DNA from: Sphaerochaetaceae bacterium
Lineage (GTDB): Bacteria; Spirochaetota; Spirochaetia; Sphaerochaetales; Sphaerochaetaceae
Assembly: GCA_028702575.1 (NCBI GenBank)
Contig: JAQVOO010000002.1
Coordinates: 1 to 43,051, forward strand
DNA length: 43,051 nt
Direction of reading: 5' to 3'
Shown: in pieces, positions 25,422-35,136 of the stretch
How positions within the stretch are numbered: the stretch's first letter is position 1
How the letters are laid out: each line of letters opens with the position of its first letter
Position numbers and translations under genes: made by a program
The notes under the pieces: model-generated
Seen by the model: the letters and a program-made list of their open reading frames with translations, nothing else
Databases searched by the model: none
Told to the model about the DNA's origin: nothing

Positions 25422-26220
25422 CTGGAAACGGCCCCATACTTTTCCGTTAAAGGAGGGGCATCGCCGCATACGATTAGTCTTAAGTTATGATGGATCTGGT
25501 TTTTCTGGATGGCAACGGCAACAAGGGGTGCCTAGTGTTCAGGAGGAAGTAGAGAAGGCCCTAAAAAAAATGCTCAAGATTCCCATCAAGGTGCAAGGTT
25601 CGGGACGTACAGATGCCGGTGTGCATGCCCTTGGGCAAGTTGCCCATTTTGACATTGAAAATAAAAGTGTCCCCGAGGAAGCCTTTCGGGTAGCCTTAAA
25701 TAAATGGCTACCCCATTCGATCCGCATTATTGAAAGTGGGTTGGAAGATGAACGGTTTCACGCCCGATTTACTTCAATTTGTCGTGAATACCGGTATCAT
25801 ATCAAAGAGTTGGCAGATTATACTCCGTTTGATAGAAATAGAGTATGTCGTATTCGTAAATTTCCTCCATTAGATTTGCTCAACGGCTATGCCGCCTGCA
25901 TTGTAGGAACTCATGATTTTTCGACCTTCAGTGCAGCTGATGATCAAAGCCATTCTAGAGTTCGTGATCTCTATACCAGTTTTTTTGCTTTTGAGAAATC
26001 GCAATGGGGCGGGCCGTTACTGGTCTATACGGTAAGTGGTAATGCGTTCCTCATGCATCAAGTGCGCTCCATGGTGGGGACCATGTTACAAATGGGGGAG
26101 AAGTTGAGACCGGTAGAAGATTTTAAAAGATGTCTTGCTTCACAAGACCGACTTCAAGCAGGCCGAACAGCCCCTCCGGATGGCTTGTATCTCTATAGGA
26201 TTGCATATGACCCAAAGTGA
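25408..26220 (+). CDS. truA: tRNA pseudouridine(38-40) synthase
   Basis: A 270-residue enzyme that isomerises uridines 38-40 of the tRNA anticodon stem. The catalytic Asp69 is in GRTDAGVHALGQ, with the family segments SYDGSGFSGWQRQ near the N-terminus and GNAFLMHQVRSMVGTM near the C-terminus. ATG 25408 is preferred over the TTG just before it because GGAGG lies 6 nt upstream. It overlaps acpS and the uracil glycosylase gene by 14 bp each. Confidence 0.95.
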   Translation: MARADWKRPHTFPLKEGHRRIRLVLSYDGSGFSGWQRQQGVPSVQEEVEKALKKMLKIPIKVQGSGRTDAGVHALGQVAHFDIENKSVPEEAFRVALNKWLPHSIRIIESGLEDERFHARFTSICREYRYHIKELADYTPFDRNRVCRIRKFPPLDLLNGYAACIVGTHDFSTFSAADDQSHSRVRDLYTSFFAFEKSQWGGPLLVYTVSGNAFLMHQVRSMVGTMLQMGEKLRPVEDFKRCLASQDRLQAGRTAPPDGLYLYRIAYDPK

Positions 26221-26971
26221 TTGTGAACAAAAACGCAAAGCAGTAGAATTCGCACTAACAGCTACTTACAACCTAGCTAATGAAGTGCAACATTATATTG
26301 ATGAACATAGCCTAAAAGAAGATAATCCCCCTGACTTTCTGGCTATAGCACAACAATTGGTACCTGGAGAACAACAACAAATGGAACATAGTTTAGAACG
26401 GAGTTCACTAGGTCAAATTGCCGAGATTATTACTACATGTGTGCAGTGTCCGCTCGGAAAACTACGTCAACACGCAGTGCCTGGGGAGGGGGCCGCCGAT
26501 GCGAGCTTAATGGTGGTAGGAGAGGGGCCTGGCCGAGATGAAGATGCCACCGGGCGGCCGTTTGTTGGGAGAGCTGGTAAATACTTTGATACTTGGCTTT
26601 CTGCAATTGGGATTAGTCGGGAATATAATGTGTTTATTACCAATATTGTCAAATGTCGACCTCCTCAAAATCGTAATCCTTACCCCGAGGAAGCGCACGC
26701 TTGTCTTCCTTATTTAAAACGGCAGATTGCATTGGTAAAACCAGATGCTATTCTTTGTCTTGGGAAAGTTGCGGCTAATTATCTACTGGAAACTAAGGCT
26801 GCTTTACATGCCATGAGAACAACTATCCATCGAGTTTCCAATATTCCGGTCCTTGTTACCTACCATCCAGCCGCGGTTTTACGGAATTCAGATTTACGTG
26901 CCCCGGTTTGGGAAGATTTAAAACGGCTAGCTGCAATTCTTAATCTCCCTCTTGATCAAGGAAGGTCTTAA
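26207..26971 (+). CDS. Family 4 uracil-DNA glycosylase (Fe-S)
   Basis: A 254-residue DNA repair enzyme that removes uracil from DNA. The four [4Fe-4S] cysteines are visible: Cys78 and Cys81 (CVQC), Cys150 (VKCRPP) and Cys166. The active-site motif is GEGPGRDEDATGRPFVG, with NRNP and the second motif HPAAVLRN; all are typical of type 4 enzymes, many of which come from thermophiles or anaerobes. About 70 N-terminal residues are an extension. ATG 26207 has AGGA upstream and sits 14 bp inside truA; the frame extends further upstream within truA. Confidence 0.92.
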   Translation: MTQSDCEQKRKAVEFALTATYNLANEVQHYIDEHSLKEDNPPDFLAIAQQLVPGEQQQMEHSLERSSLGQIAEIITTCVQCPLGKLRQHAVPGEGAADASLMVVGEGPGRDEDATGRPFVGRAGKYFDTWLSAIGISREYNVFITNIVKCRPPQNRNPYPEEAHACLPYLKRQIALVKPDAILCLGKVAANYLLETKAALHAMRTTIHRVSNIPVLVTYHPAAVLRNSDLRAPVWEDLKRLAAILNLPLDQGRS

Positions 26972-26974
26972 TTT

Positions 26975-28954
26975 ATGTATGCCCATGTGGTTCTTAAAGT
27001 TCCATTGGCCAGGCAATTTACCTATGTGGTTCCTGAAGGGATGATAACTGAAGTTGGTATGCGAGCTGTTGTCCCCTTCGGCAAGCGTGAATTAACGGCT
27101 TTTGTAGTTGGTCTCAGTGCAGAAATTCCAGAGGTCTCTTATACCATCAAACCAATTAAACGGATGATTGATAAAGAGCCATTATTTGGAATAGCCGAGA
27201 TTGAACTATCGCGCTGGATAGCTCGTTTTTACCTTTGTAGTGAAGGCGAAGCTTTGAGTGCCATGATCCCTAGTGGTCGCCGTGATATTGAACCAGCTTT
27301 TTTAGATGTTGATGAAGAGGCTATTGCCATCGAAGGCAATATGCTATCGAGCGAACAGCAAGCCGCCATCACAGCAATCTTACACAGTGAACAAAAAATG
27401 CACTATGTCTATGGGGTAACGGGCTCAGGGAAGAGTGAAGTTTTCCTCCGGGTGGCCGAGGCTGTAGTAGCACTGGGCAAACAAGTTATTTATTTAGTAC
27501 CGGAAATTACCCTTACCCACCAACTAGCTCGCCAAGTTTCAAAAAGGTTTGAAGGAAAAGTAGCAATCCTTCATTCGGGGATGTCACCTTCTCAACGACT
27601 AGCGACTTGGCGCAAAATAAAACGGGGTGAAGTCCAGATAGCTATCGGAGCCCGGAGTGCAGTCTTTGCCCCTTTTGAACGTCTTGGATTATTGATCATT
27701 GATGAAGAACATGAAAATTCCTATAAAGCTGGTAGTTCCCCACGCTACCATGCACGTCAAGTTGCCCAAAAGCGGGCTATAGATAGTGGAGCCATGATGA
27801 TCATGGGGAGTGCCACTCCTTCGTTGGAATCGTGGATGATGATGGAGGAGGGGGTTGTAGTCCGTCACATTCTGAGTTCTCGGGTAGCAGGGGGCGAGCC
27901 GCCACAGGTGACCGTAATAAATATGTTGGGTGAAAAACGTTTGCTTTCCCGTACATTAGTAGCCCAGATGAAAGAGACTTTAACCAAAGGGCGGCAGGTT
28001 ATATTATTTCTCAATCGCAGAGGGTTTTCTTACTTTTTCCATTGCCGTTCTTGTGGGTATGAAATGGTTTGTCCTCACTGTTCGGTTGCCTTAACTTACC
28101 ATAAAAGCCCTGAAAAGATGGTCTGTCACTACTGTGGAGCTACCCGTACGCCCATCACGGTCTGTCCTACCTGCAATTCAGTCGATGTTGGTTATGGTGG
28201 TTTTGGAACCGAAATGGTCGAAAAAGAGGTCCATCAATTTTTCCCTAATGCCCGTATTGCTCGTCTTGATACCGATTCAGCTAAAGAAAAATCGATGGTA
28301 GCAACCGTCCTCGCTGATTTTCGCGATGGGAACCTCGACATCTTATTAGGAACCCAAATGGTGGCAAAGGGGTTAAATTTCCCTTTGGTCGACTTGGTGG
28401 GGATTGTTCTGGCTGATAGTGCTTTAAACTTGCCCGATTTTCGCTCTCAGGAACGAACTTTTTCCCTTATTGTCCAAGTAAGTGGACGTGCCGGTCGGTT
28501 TAACAATGCTGGAAAAGTCATTGTCCAAACATTCCACCCTGAAAATAGCGCGATCAGGATGGCAACTAGTGGTAATATTTTACAATTTTATACTCAGGAA
28601 CTTGCTGCACGTAAAGCGACTGCGTTTCCTCCTTACACCCGGTTGGTGAATTTTGTTATTCGAGGTCGTAGTAAAGAACGTACGACTTCAGAAATTGAAC
28701 GGTTACATGCCTTAGTTCAAGCTCTCATAACAGCGCTCACTAAAGCACAGATTCCCACCAGTGAAATTCCCGATATCTTGGGAGTAGCTCCTTGCCCATT
28801 GGAGAAAATCGCTGGGAATTGGCGCCATCATTTAGTATTAAGAGGCACCCACATTGGGCGGATATTACAAGTTGCTACTGCAGTTCATCAAGAATTTAAA
28901 CCTCTCACTGGCATCTATCTCGAAATAGATTTGGATCCATTACAGATGCTCTAA
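26975..28954 (+). CDS. priA: Primosomal protein N' (replication restart helicase)
   Basis: A 659-residue superfamily 2 helicase that reloads the replisome at stalled forks. An N-terminal 3'-binding domain is followed by Walker A GVTGSGKS (Gly150-Ser154), DEEH (243-246), eight cysteines in the paired-zinc region (CRSCGYEMVCPHC...CHYCG...CPTC, about residues 360-410) and late helicase motifs (GTQMVAKGLNFP, QVSGRAGR). Somewhat shorter than the E. coli enzyme (732) but with all domains present. AAGGAAGG lies upstream. It starts 3 bp after the glycosylase stop. Confidence 0.95.
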   Translation: MYAHVVLKVPLARQFTYVVPEGMITEVGMRAVVPFGKRELTAFVVGLSAEIPEVSYTIKPIKRMIDKEPLFGIAEIELSRWIARFYLCSEGEALSAMIPSGRRDIEPAFLDVDEEAIAIEGNMLSSEQQAAITAILHSEQKMHYVYGVTGSGKSEVFLRVAEAVVALGKQVIYLVPEITLTHQLARQVSKRFEGKVAILHSGMSPSQRLATWRKIKRGEVQIAIGARSAVFAPFERLGLLIIDEEHENSYKAGSSPRYHARQVAQKRAIDSGAMMIMGSATPSLESWMMMEEGVVVRHILSSRVAGGEPPQVTVINMLGEKRLLSRTLVAQMKETLTKGRQVILFLNRRGFSYFFHCRSCGYEMVCPHCSVALTYHKSPEKMVCHYCGATRTPITVCPTCNSVDVGYGGFGTEMVEKEVHQFFPNARIARLDTDSAKEKSMVATVLADFRDGNLDILLGTQMVAKGLNFPLVDLVGIVLADSALNLPDFRSQERTFSLIVQVSGRAGRFNNAGKVIVQTFHPENSAIRMATSGNILQFYTQELAARKATAFPPYTRLVNFVIRGRSKERTTSEIERLHALVQALITALTKAQIPTSEIPDILGVAPCPLEKIAGNWRHHLVLRGTHIGRILQVATAVHQEFKPLTGIYLEIDLDPLQML

Positions 28955-28956
28955 CA

Positions 28957-28986
28957 TTGACGGTTTGTTGTTTTTACGAGTATTAT
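28957..28986 (+). promoter_or_regulatory. Predicted leaderless promoter of the def-fmt segment
   Basis: TTGACG (28957-28962), 18-bp spacer and TATTAT (28981-28986), ending 6 nt before the def ATG. No Shine-Dalgarno sequence precedes that ATG, so transcript and coding region probably begin together. Confidence 0.55.
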
Positions 28987-28992
28987 TAGCAC

Positions 28993-29490
28993 ATGTTGGA
29001 TATATATACCTTAGGTGATGAAATATTACGGGAAAAGACAGAAAAAATCAAAGTCTTCGATAGCGCATTAGCAATTTTTGTGGATGCTATGTTTGAAACG
29101 ATGGGAGAATCAGATGGTATTGGTTTAGCCGCTCCCCAAGTAGGCGTTTCTAAACAGTTGTTTGTAGTCGATACCCGCCGTCCTAATGAACGGTTGGTCT
29201 TTATTAACCCTGAAATTGTTGAAACTAGTTTTGAACAGGGGCTCTATGAAGAAGGGTGCTTGAGTATTCCTAATATGTACTCTGATATTATGCGGCCTTT
29301 AGAGGTGACGGTTCAAGCTCAAGACCTTTCCGGAAAATCGTTTACATTGCATGCTTCTGGGATTTTAGCGCGTGTTATTCAACACGAAAATGATCACCTT
29401 AATGGCGTGCTTTTTATAGATCGAATGGAAGAAGAAGCTCGGGAGAAACTGCTAGTAGCCTATAAAAAGCGCCATAAGCGCCGCAAATAA
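28993..29490 (+). CDS. def: Peptide deformylase
   Basis: A 165-residue metalloenzyme that removes the formyl group from nascent proteins. All three motifs are present: GIGLAAPQVG (from Gly42), EEGCLSIP (metal ligand Cys89) and QHENDHLNG (ligands His131 and His135, catalytic Glu132). It is followed by fmt after 13 bp, the classic pairing. A promoter-like pair lies in the 38-bp gap after priA and the start appears leaderless. Confidence 0.96.
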   Translation: MLDIYTLGDEILREKTEKIKVFDSALAIFVDAMFETMGESDGIGLAAPQVGVSKQLFVVDTRRPNERLVFINPEIVETSFEQGLYEEGCLSIPNMYSDIMRPLEVTVQAQDLSGKSFTLHASGILARVIQHENDHLNGVLFIDRMEEEAREKLLVAYKKRHKRRK

Positions 29491-29503
29491 ACGGAGAATG
29501 AAA

Positions 29504-30457
29504 ATGAAACTCTCTGACCTACGAATTCTTTTCGCTGGCAACCCTGCTATTGCGGTTCCGACATTACGAGCGCTGGCAGCTACGTGTAATGTGGTTGGGG
29601 TCTTAACTAACCCCGATCGGCCTTCTGGGCGCGGGAGAAGGCTAGAAGCTCCCCCGATCAAACAAGAGGCCCTTAATGTAGGGTTGCCTGTTTTGCAATA
29701 TGATCGATTGGGGAAAAAAGCCCGCGAAGAGGTTGCTGAACTTAACCCTAATCTTTTAATCTCTTTCGCTTGTGGACATTACTTTGGTCCTAAATTTTTG
29801 GCCCTTTTTTCTGTTGGGGCACTAAACATTCACCCCTCTCTTTTACCAAAATATCGCGGGAGTGCTCCGATTCAGTTTGCTATACTTAACGACGAACGAC
29901 AAACGGGGATCAGTATTCAGCGTATTGCCGCAGAAATTGATAGTGGGAATATACTAGCTAGTGAAATTATAGATTTGTCAGGTACAGAAACGACAGCACA
30001 ACTGACAGAGATTGTGGCTGCTCAAGCACCTGGGTTGTTGCTACGGACACTGAACAACCTATGTAGCGGAGAGCTTAAAGAAGTAGAACAAATCGGTGCA
30101 GAGGTTACGTTTTCACGGATGTTGACTAAAGCTGATGGTATTATCGATTGGACACAGAGTGCGCGACTTATTTATTGTAAAATTAGGGCTTTTTACCCTT
30201 GGCCAAAAGCTACGACAACATTTAACGGAACCTCTTTGGCCATTACCGAAACCTCTGGCTTTCTTCTTGACTCTTCATTTAGTACTCAGGAACCTGGTAC
30301 TGTGACCGCTTTAATAAAGAAGAAAGGGCTAGCGATAGTGTGCAAGGATGGATTGGTCTATGTAAGTCGAGTCCAACTGGCACAGAAAAAAGAGATGGAT
30401 AGCGCCTCATTTGTTAATGGAAATCCACAGATCATTGGGTCTGTATTAGGAACTTGA
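29504..30457 (+). CDS. fmt: Methionyl-tRNA formyltransferase
   Basis: A 317-residue enzyme that formylates initiator Met-tRNA with 10-formyl-THF. The N-terminal formyltransferase domain has LFAGNPAIAVPTL, the NIHPSLLPKYRGSAPI motif with catalytic Asn and His, and AEIDSGNIL with the Asp. The C-terminal tRNA-binding domain starts near residue 205 (IIDWTQSARLIYCKIRAFYP). Start ATG 29504 gives 7-nt spacing to GGAG; an ATG two codons earlier is too close to it. Confidence 0.95.
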   Translation: MKLSDLRILFAGNPAIAVPTLRALAATCNVVGVLTNPDRPSGRGRRLEAPPIKQEALNVGLPVLQYDRLGKKAREEVAELNPNLLISFACGHYFGPKFLALFSVGALNIHPSLLPKYRGSAPIQFAILNDERQTGISIQRIAAEIDSGNILASEIIDLSGTETTAQLTEIVAAQAPGLLLRTLNNLCSGELKEVEQIGAEVTFSRMLTKADGIIDWTQSARLIYCKIRAFYPWPKATTTFNGTSLAITETSGFLLDSSFSTQEPGTVTALIKKKGLAIVCKDGLVYVSRVQLAQKKEMDSASFVNGNPQIIGSVLGT

Positions 30458-30459
30458 TC

Positions 30460-32793
30460 ATGAAAAAGAGGCCTTTGTTTCTCTTATGCTGTCTAGGGTT
30501 GTTCTTGTCCTTGCAACAGGCTGTTACTGCTGATATTCAAAACTTCTATAACGAAGATAAAATTACGATTGCCACCTATGGTCTGAATACAGCCCAAGCG
30601 CAGTTACATCCCAAAATAGCCTTAGTTCTTTCAGGAGGAGGGGCGCGAGGTTTTGCCCATATTCCTGTTATTGAAGCAATTGAACGAGCTGGTATTCCTA
30701 TTGACATGGTGTTGGGGACCAGCATGGGGAGTTTAGTGGGGGGGCTCTATGCTGCTGGATATTCCCCTGGAGATATCCGCCGACTAATCAAACAATACGA
30801 TATGGTTGAGCTATTTACCACAGCCGCAATGCCTCCTTTGCAACCAATTGCTTTGCCCTTTTGTCTCCATAGTTATAATCTCTTTGTCCTTGGTTTTGAT
30901 AAAGGAGGAATTGGAGCCTCTGCAGGACTTATTGGAGATCAAGGGATCCTGCATTTGCTCAATGGCTCACTTTCACGAGTTGCCGGGATTACCGACTTTG
31001 ATCGTCTAGCCATTCCTTTTCGTTGTGTTGGTGCTGATTTAATTACCGGCGAACGGATAGTTTTTTCCTCTGGTTCGTTAGTAGCTGCAATTCGTTCTAG
31101 TATCTCAATCCCGGGAGTTTTTTCCCCTTATCCTGTTGAAGGTCAGCTCGTTATTGATGGTGGTTTAGTCGATAATCTACCCATAAATTTAGCAAAAGAA
31201 CTTGGTGCTGATGTGGTAATTGCAGTCGATGTTAATCCGATTGATTACACAATTACTGGCCAAGAATTAGAATCATTGACTGCTGTCTTTAATCAGTTAG
31301 TCGTTATTCTCACCAGAAACACGGTGGTAGAACAGACTGTGAATGCCGATCTCGTCATTATCCCTGAACTCACCAAGTATGGAATTCTTGATTTTATGAG
31401 TGTCGATGCGATCTTAGAAGTAGGTGAGGAATCTGTGAGAGCTCACGATAAGGATTTTTCAGAGTTAGCTGAAAAAATAGCTCTCCAACGGCCTCTAAAA
31501 GTGCGTGATCCAGACAGATTTGGACAATATTTTAATTTGCCTGATGTCTTTATTGACACTATTGCTCATCGTTCACTACAAGTCGGCTCCGATTATGGTG
31601 ATGATTTTTTTAAGCTTACTCCATTTAAGAAATATATTGGATTACCACTCGATAAGACAAGAAAAACATGGCTTCATCAACAATTGGATGAACTACGTAA
31701 TACTGGTGAATATGCTACAGTAACGTACGATTATACTAATGTTCGTTTTGGCAAATCTGATATGGTCTTAGGAACTTTAGAAATTCAAACCCGACAATTT
31801 GCACCTAAACGAGCTTCAATTGCAGCTGGTGCATATGGGGCAACTGCTATTCAATTGACCCCTGAAGGAAAAACTACTTTTGAATTTAGGCCCGATTTTG
31901 CTCTGCGTTACAATCAAGACAAGATTTTCGCCTCGCCGACGAGTTGGTCTCTTGCGATAGCTAATGATGATGCTCTTAGCTTCTCTACCCAATTATTTCA
32001 TGAGTTTGCCGCCGATTGGGAAGTGGGTGCCGATGTTGGCTATACTACCGGCGGTATTCATCCGTTAAATCTACGACATGGTAGTTTTGCTCCCGACATA
32101 CGTGACCGGTTAGTTAATATCGGCTTATTGCTACGGTATCATCCCCAACCCAATGTTTTGATTCAAACTGCCAATTATTTTGATTACATTTGGTTTGGGG
32201 TGGCACCAACGTTAGATACTTTTATTCCCTCGGTCCGTTTTGATAGTTCGTATGTCACCCTCCAACCCAGTTTTTTTCCTAAAAAGGGGTTGCGCCTTGA
32301 TATTTCAGCACATGGAGAGGGCTTTGTGCCGTTTGGGTACCGTGTAGAAGTCCAATTTCAGCAGGTCTTTGAACTGGGGAGTCGACATGCGCTCTGGTAC
32401 GATTTGAGAGCCGGGAGTGCCCATGTTTCTATTCCTCGCCAATCCTCTTTATTGGATTATGGAGGGGCCTGTGGTATGCCTTCCTATCTGACTAAAACGT
32501 TAGTCGATGACTTGCTCTTAGCTCGTCTAAAACATCTCTTTTGGATTAGTGATCGTGCTATTCCTCTTATTTTGCAAACAATGGTTGCAGTGGGTAGTCG
32601 CGGAGAGCTCATGACTGAGGTGCTTGAATCTGCCCCCTATATGGCCAATCACGGAGCCCCTTTCTCTTCGTTACAAGGAGTCGAAGCTAGCATCTCTTTC
32701 GCTATTGGATTTTCACTAGGGACCGTTGATTTTTTGGTTGGAACAGCGCTCGACTCAAGTTTGAGAACGTCCTTATTTTTAGAGGTCCGTTAA
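30460..32793 (+). CDS. Patatin-like phospholipase fused to outer-membrane barrel (type Vd, PlpD-like)
   Basis: A 777-residue exported protein. A signal peptide (LFLLCCLGLFLSLQQAVTA) precedes a patatin domain, about residues 50-330, with oxyanion loop GGGARG (59-64), nucleophile Ser88 in GTSMG and Asp233 in DGG, giving a Ser-Asp dyad. A POTRA-like segment (about 345-430) and a 16-strand-type surface-antigen barrel (from about 440, ending FLEVR) follow. This layout is the type Vd secretion design of PlpD and FplA. ATG 30460 has AGGAA upstream and is 2 bp past the fmt stop. Phospholipase activity is inferred. Confidence 0.88.
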   Translation: MKKRPLFLLCCLGLFLSLQQAVTADIQNFYNEDKITIATYGLNTAQAQLHPKIALVLSGGGARGFAHIPVIEAIERAGIPIDMVLGTSMGSLVGGLYAAGYSPGDIRRLIKQYDMVELFTTAAMPPLQPIALPFCLHSYNLFVLGFDKGGIGASAGLIGDQGILHLLNGSLSRVAGITDFDRLAIPFRCVGADLITGERIVFSSGSLVAAIRSSISIPGVFSPYPVEGQLVIDGGLVDNLPINLAKELGADVVIAVDVNPIDYTITGQELESLTAVFNQLVVILTRNTVVEQTVNADLVIIPELTKYGILDFMSVDAILEVGEESVRAHDKDFSELAEKIALQRPLKVRDPDRFGQYFNLPDVFIDTIAHRSLQVGSDYGDDFFKLTPFKKYIGLPLDKTRKTWLHQQLDELRNTGEYATVTYDYTNVRFGKSDMVLGTLEIQTRQFAPKRASIAAGAYGATAIQLTPEGKTTFEFRPDFALRYNQDKIFASPTSWSLAIANDDALSFSTQLFHEFAADWEVGADVGYTTGGIHPLNLRHGSFAPDIRDRLVNIGLLLRYHPQPNVLIQTANYFDYIWFGVAPTLDTFIPSVRFDSSYVTLQPSFFPKKGLRLDISAHGEGFVPFGYRVEVQFQQVFELGSRHALWYDLRAGSAHVSIPRQSSLLDYGGACGMPSYLTKTLVDDLLLARLKHLFWISDRAIPLILQTMVAVGSRGELMTEVLESAPYMANHGAPFSSLQGVEASISFAIGFSLGTVDFLVGTALDSSLRTSLFLEVR

Positions 32794-33791
32794 TGCAATA
32801 TCCATGGCGTGATTATAAATCATATTTGGAAGATCGCTATGGAGAACGGGTCTATCGGATCGGTCTTGATGGGGGATTTTCTTGTCCCAATCGCAGTGCA
32901 CAGCGCACTGGAGGATGCATCTATTGTGATGCTAAAGGCTCTTCAGCTATTTACCAACGAGAAAATGAGAGCGGTTATACTCGAAAAAGTAAATTCATTG
33001 CCGATATAGATGCACAGCTTTTATCGCCAGCTCAGAAAAATCTTGAACAACGTCTCGCTTCAGTTACCCATCAAATAGAAAGAGGGAAACGTTTTATTGA
33101 CGAACGATACCCTCATTCAGCAAAGAGCATCTATTTTCAGGCATTTACCAGCACGTATGACGCACCAGATACTTTACGGGCGTTATATGATCATGCTTTA
33201 TCGACCGGCATCTATAAAGAGCTTATTATCAGTACACGGCCCGATTGCATTGATGAAGCGGTGGTTGAGTTGCTATCTACCTACCAATCTAAAGTAGATG
33301 CCGTCTGGGTTGAATTAGGGTTGCAAAGCGGTAATGATGCCACGTTAGCGTGGATTGGGCGAGGGCATCTGGTAAGAGATTATCTAGCGGCCTGTCACCG
33401 CCTAAAAATGGCAGGAGTGAAGGTGAGTGCCCATGTGATTTTGGGGTTTCCCCAAGAGGCCGATGCTGAAATTCTTACTACTGCCCATACCATTTGTGAG
33501 AGCCATCCTGAAGCAATTAAGATCCATAATTTACAGGTTGTTGCGGGAACTCGTTTATATGATTTATACCGGCAAGGGAAGGTGCGTGTAGCTTCGTTCA
33601 GTGACCACATTCACAATACGATATTGCTTTTACGCCATATCCCCTCCGACATCGTTATCCAGCGATTTTTAAGTGAAACACCAGCTCATCGTCTGGCAGC
33701 GCCTCGAGATTTTGGCGATAAAAATTCTTTTATCATCGCCCTTAGTAAAGAGATGCAAAGGTTGCAAGTGACGCAAGGAGATGCCCTATGA
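32793..33791 (+). CDS. TIGR01212-family radical SAM protein (YhcC/YtqA-like)
   Basis: A 332-residue radical SAM enzyme. The cluster-binding cysteines are in the family form CPNRSAQRTGGCIYC; the barrel motifs EAIKIHNLQVV and ELGLQSGNDATL fit TIGR01212. The reaction is not established for most family members, though a link to tRNA modification or to redox control has been proposed for some. The ATG shares one base with the patatin stop (TAATG) and has GAGG 7 nt upstream. Confidence 0.88.
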   Translation: MQYPWRDYKSYLEDRYGERVYRIGLDGGFSCPNRSAQRTGGCIYCDAKGSSAIYQRENESGYTRKSKFIADIDAQLLSPAQKNLEQRLASVTHQIERGKRFIDERYPHSAKSIYFQAFTSTYDAPDTLRALYDHALSTGIYKELIISTRPDCIDEAVVELLSTYQSKVDAVWVELGLQSGNDATLAWIGRGHLVRDYLAACHRLKMAGVKVSAHVILGFPQEADAEILTTAHTICESHPEAIKIHNLQVVAGTRLYDLYRQGKVRVASFSDHIHNTILLLRHIPSDIVIQRFLSETPAHRLAAPRDFGDKNSFIIALSKEMQRLQVTQGDAL

Positions 33792-34228
33792 AATACAGTT
33801 TTTCCACCCTTGTAAGATGGGTGGGCATGGGAGCGACCCCGGTCGTTATTGTCATTGTTACCATATTATCATTATCACCAGCATCAGAGGTCTCTGAAAT
33901 AGTCACATATATCCCTTTTGGCGATAAGGGAGCCCACATGCTTGCCTATATGGTTATGGGTTTTTGTATGATTTGTGGAGTAGCCCATAGCGATGGGCAA
34001 ACCTCTGTTAAGTATATGTTACGGCGTAATCGGCTTCAAATTGTAGTTATAATGGTCCTGATTTGTCTGATTGGGGCAACTATAGAGTTGGTTCAACCTC
34101 TATTTTCACGTGGGTGTGAACTAGGGGATCTTATTGCCGATTGTATTGGCGGCGCAATTGGGGTATTCTTAGGGATAAGTATTGTCACTCTAGTGCAAAA
34201 ATGTGAACAAAAAAGAGGTAAGTCATGA
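33788..34228 (+). CDS. VanZ-like membrane protein
   Basis: A 146-residue protein with four hydrophobic segments, matching the VanZ-like family: the IPFGDKGAHMLAYMVMG motif after the first helix and ATIELVQPLFSRGCELGDLIADCIGG near the end are diagnostic. Family members are linked to teicoplanin tolerance in one case, but most have no known role. The start overlaps the upstream stop in an ATGA junction, with AAGGAG 7 nt upstream. Confidence 0.85.
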   Translation: MKYSFSTLVRWVGMGATPVVIVIVTILSLSPASEVSEIVTYIPFGDKGAHMLAYMVMGFCMICGVAHSDGQTSVKYMLRRNRLQIVVIMVLICLIGATIELVQPLFSRGCELGDLIADCIGGAIGVFLGISIVTLVQKCEQKRGKS

Positions 34229-35136
34229 AAAATGTTAGACAGGTAGATCTAATAGCCCGTATACGTGATGCTTTAATTGATGCATCAGTCCATTTAGAAC
34301 CAAGTTTGATGGAGAAACTAGATTGGATGCGTCGCGAAACTCTACAAGCAGTGGAGGCTTTAGCTCCAGAAGATGCCAACTATAAACCATATAAAGCTTC
34401 ACTTGAAGTCTTAGATATGATTCAAGAAAACTTACGTTTAGCAGAATCTCATCGTTTGCCAATGTGTCAGGATACAGGGATGGTCGTAGCTTTTATCGAG
34501 ATCGGCCCAGATGTTCCCCTGTCGATGTTTGCTATAGAAGAGGCTTTGCATGCGGGAATTGCCGATGCAGTAAAAGATGGGTCATTTAGAAATTCAGTGG
34601 TGGTGGAGCCAGTTTTTGACCGGGTTAATACTGGGACAAATCTCCCACCGATTATTCATTGGTTCCCTACAGAAAAGCCAGGTTTAACCTTTAGTATGTT
34701 ACTCAAGGGTTTTGGCAGTGAAAATTGTTCAGCATTAGCTATGCTTAATCCTACTGCAGGGCCAGAGGGTGTTGTTACTGCTGTAGCTGAGATAGTACAG
34801 AAGGCGGGGGGGAAGCCTTGTCCTCCCATCGTTGTTGGGGTGGGGCTAGGGGGAACAGCTGAACGAGCTGGCTTGCTCTCTAAGCGCGCTCTCACAAGAA
34901 AAGTAGGTGATGCTCATCCTGATCCTCGTTATGCCCAACTGGAGCAACAAATTTTTGATAAGTTGCAAACTTTAGAGATAGGACCAGGCGGTTTTGGTGG
35001 TCCCTTAACAGCTCTTGGTGTTGCTGTTGAGTATGAACCTACCCATATCGCAGGTTTACCGGTAGCTGTCTCAATTAGTTGTTGGGCGGATCGAAAAGCA
35101 ACATTTGTTTGGGAGGGTCCCTATGCGCGAAATTAA
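34225..35136 (+). CDS. Class I fumarate hydratase, alpha subunit
   Basis: A 303-residue N-terminal half of a two-subunit iron-sulphur fumarase (hydration of fumarate to L-malate). Three cysteines fit the [4Fe-4S] ligands: Cys81 (MCQDTGM), Cys168 (ENCSAL) and Cys199 (GKPCPP). It resembles the TtdA/FumA N-domain; L-tartrate dehydratase is the alternative but less likely without other tartrate genes. GAGG 6 nt upstream; starts in an ATGA overlap with the vanZ-like gene and overlaps the beta subunit gene by 14 bp. Confidence 0.9.
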   Translation: MKNVRQVDLIARIRDALIDASVHLEPSLMEKLDWMRRETLQAVEALAPEDANYKPYKASLEVLDMIQENLRLAESHRLPMCQDTGMVVAFIEIGPDVPLSMFAIEEALHAGIADAVKDGSFRNSVVVEPVFDRVNTGTNLPPIIHWFPTEKPGLTFSMLLKGFGSENCSALAMLNPTAGPEGVVTAVAEIVQKAGGKPCPPIVVGVGLGGTAERAGLLSKRALTRKVGDAHPDPRYAQLEQQIFDKLQTLEIGPGGFGGPLTALGVAVEYEPTHIAGLPVAVSISCWADRKATFVWEGPYARN

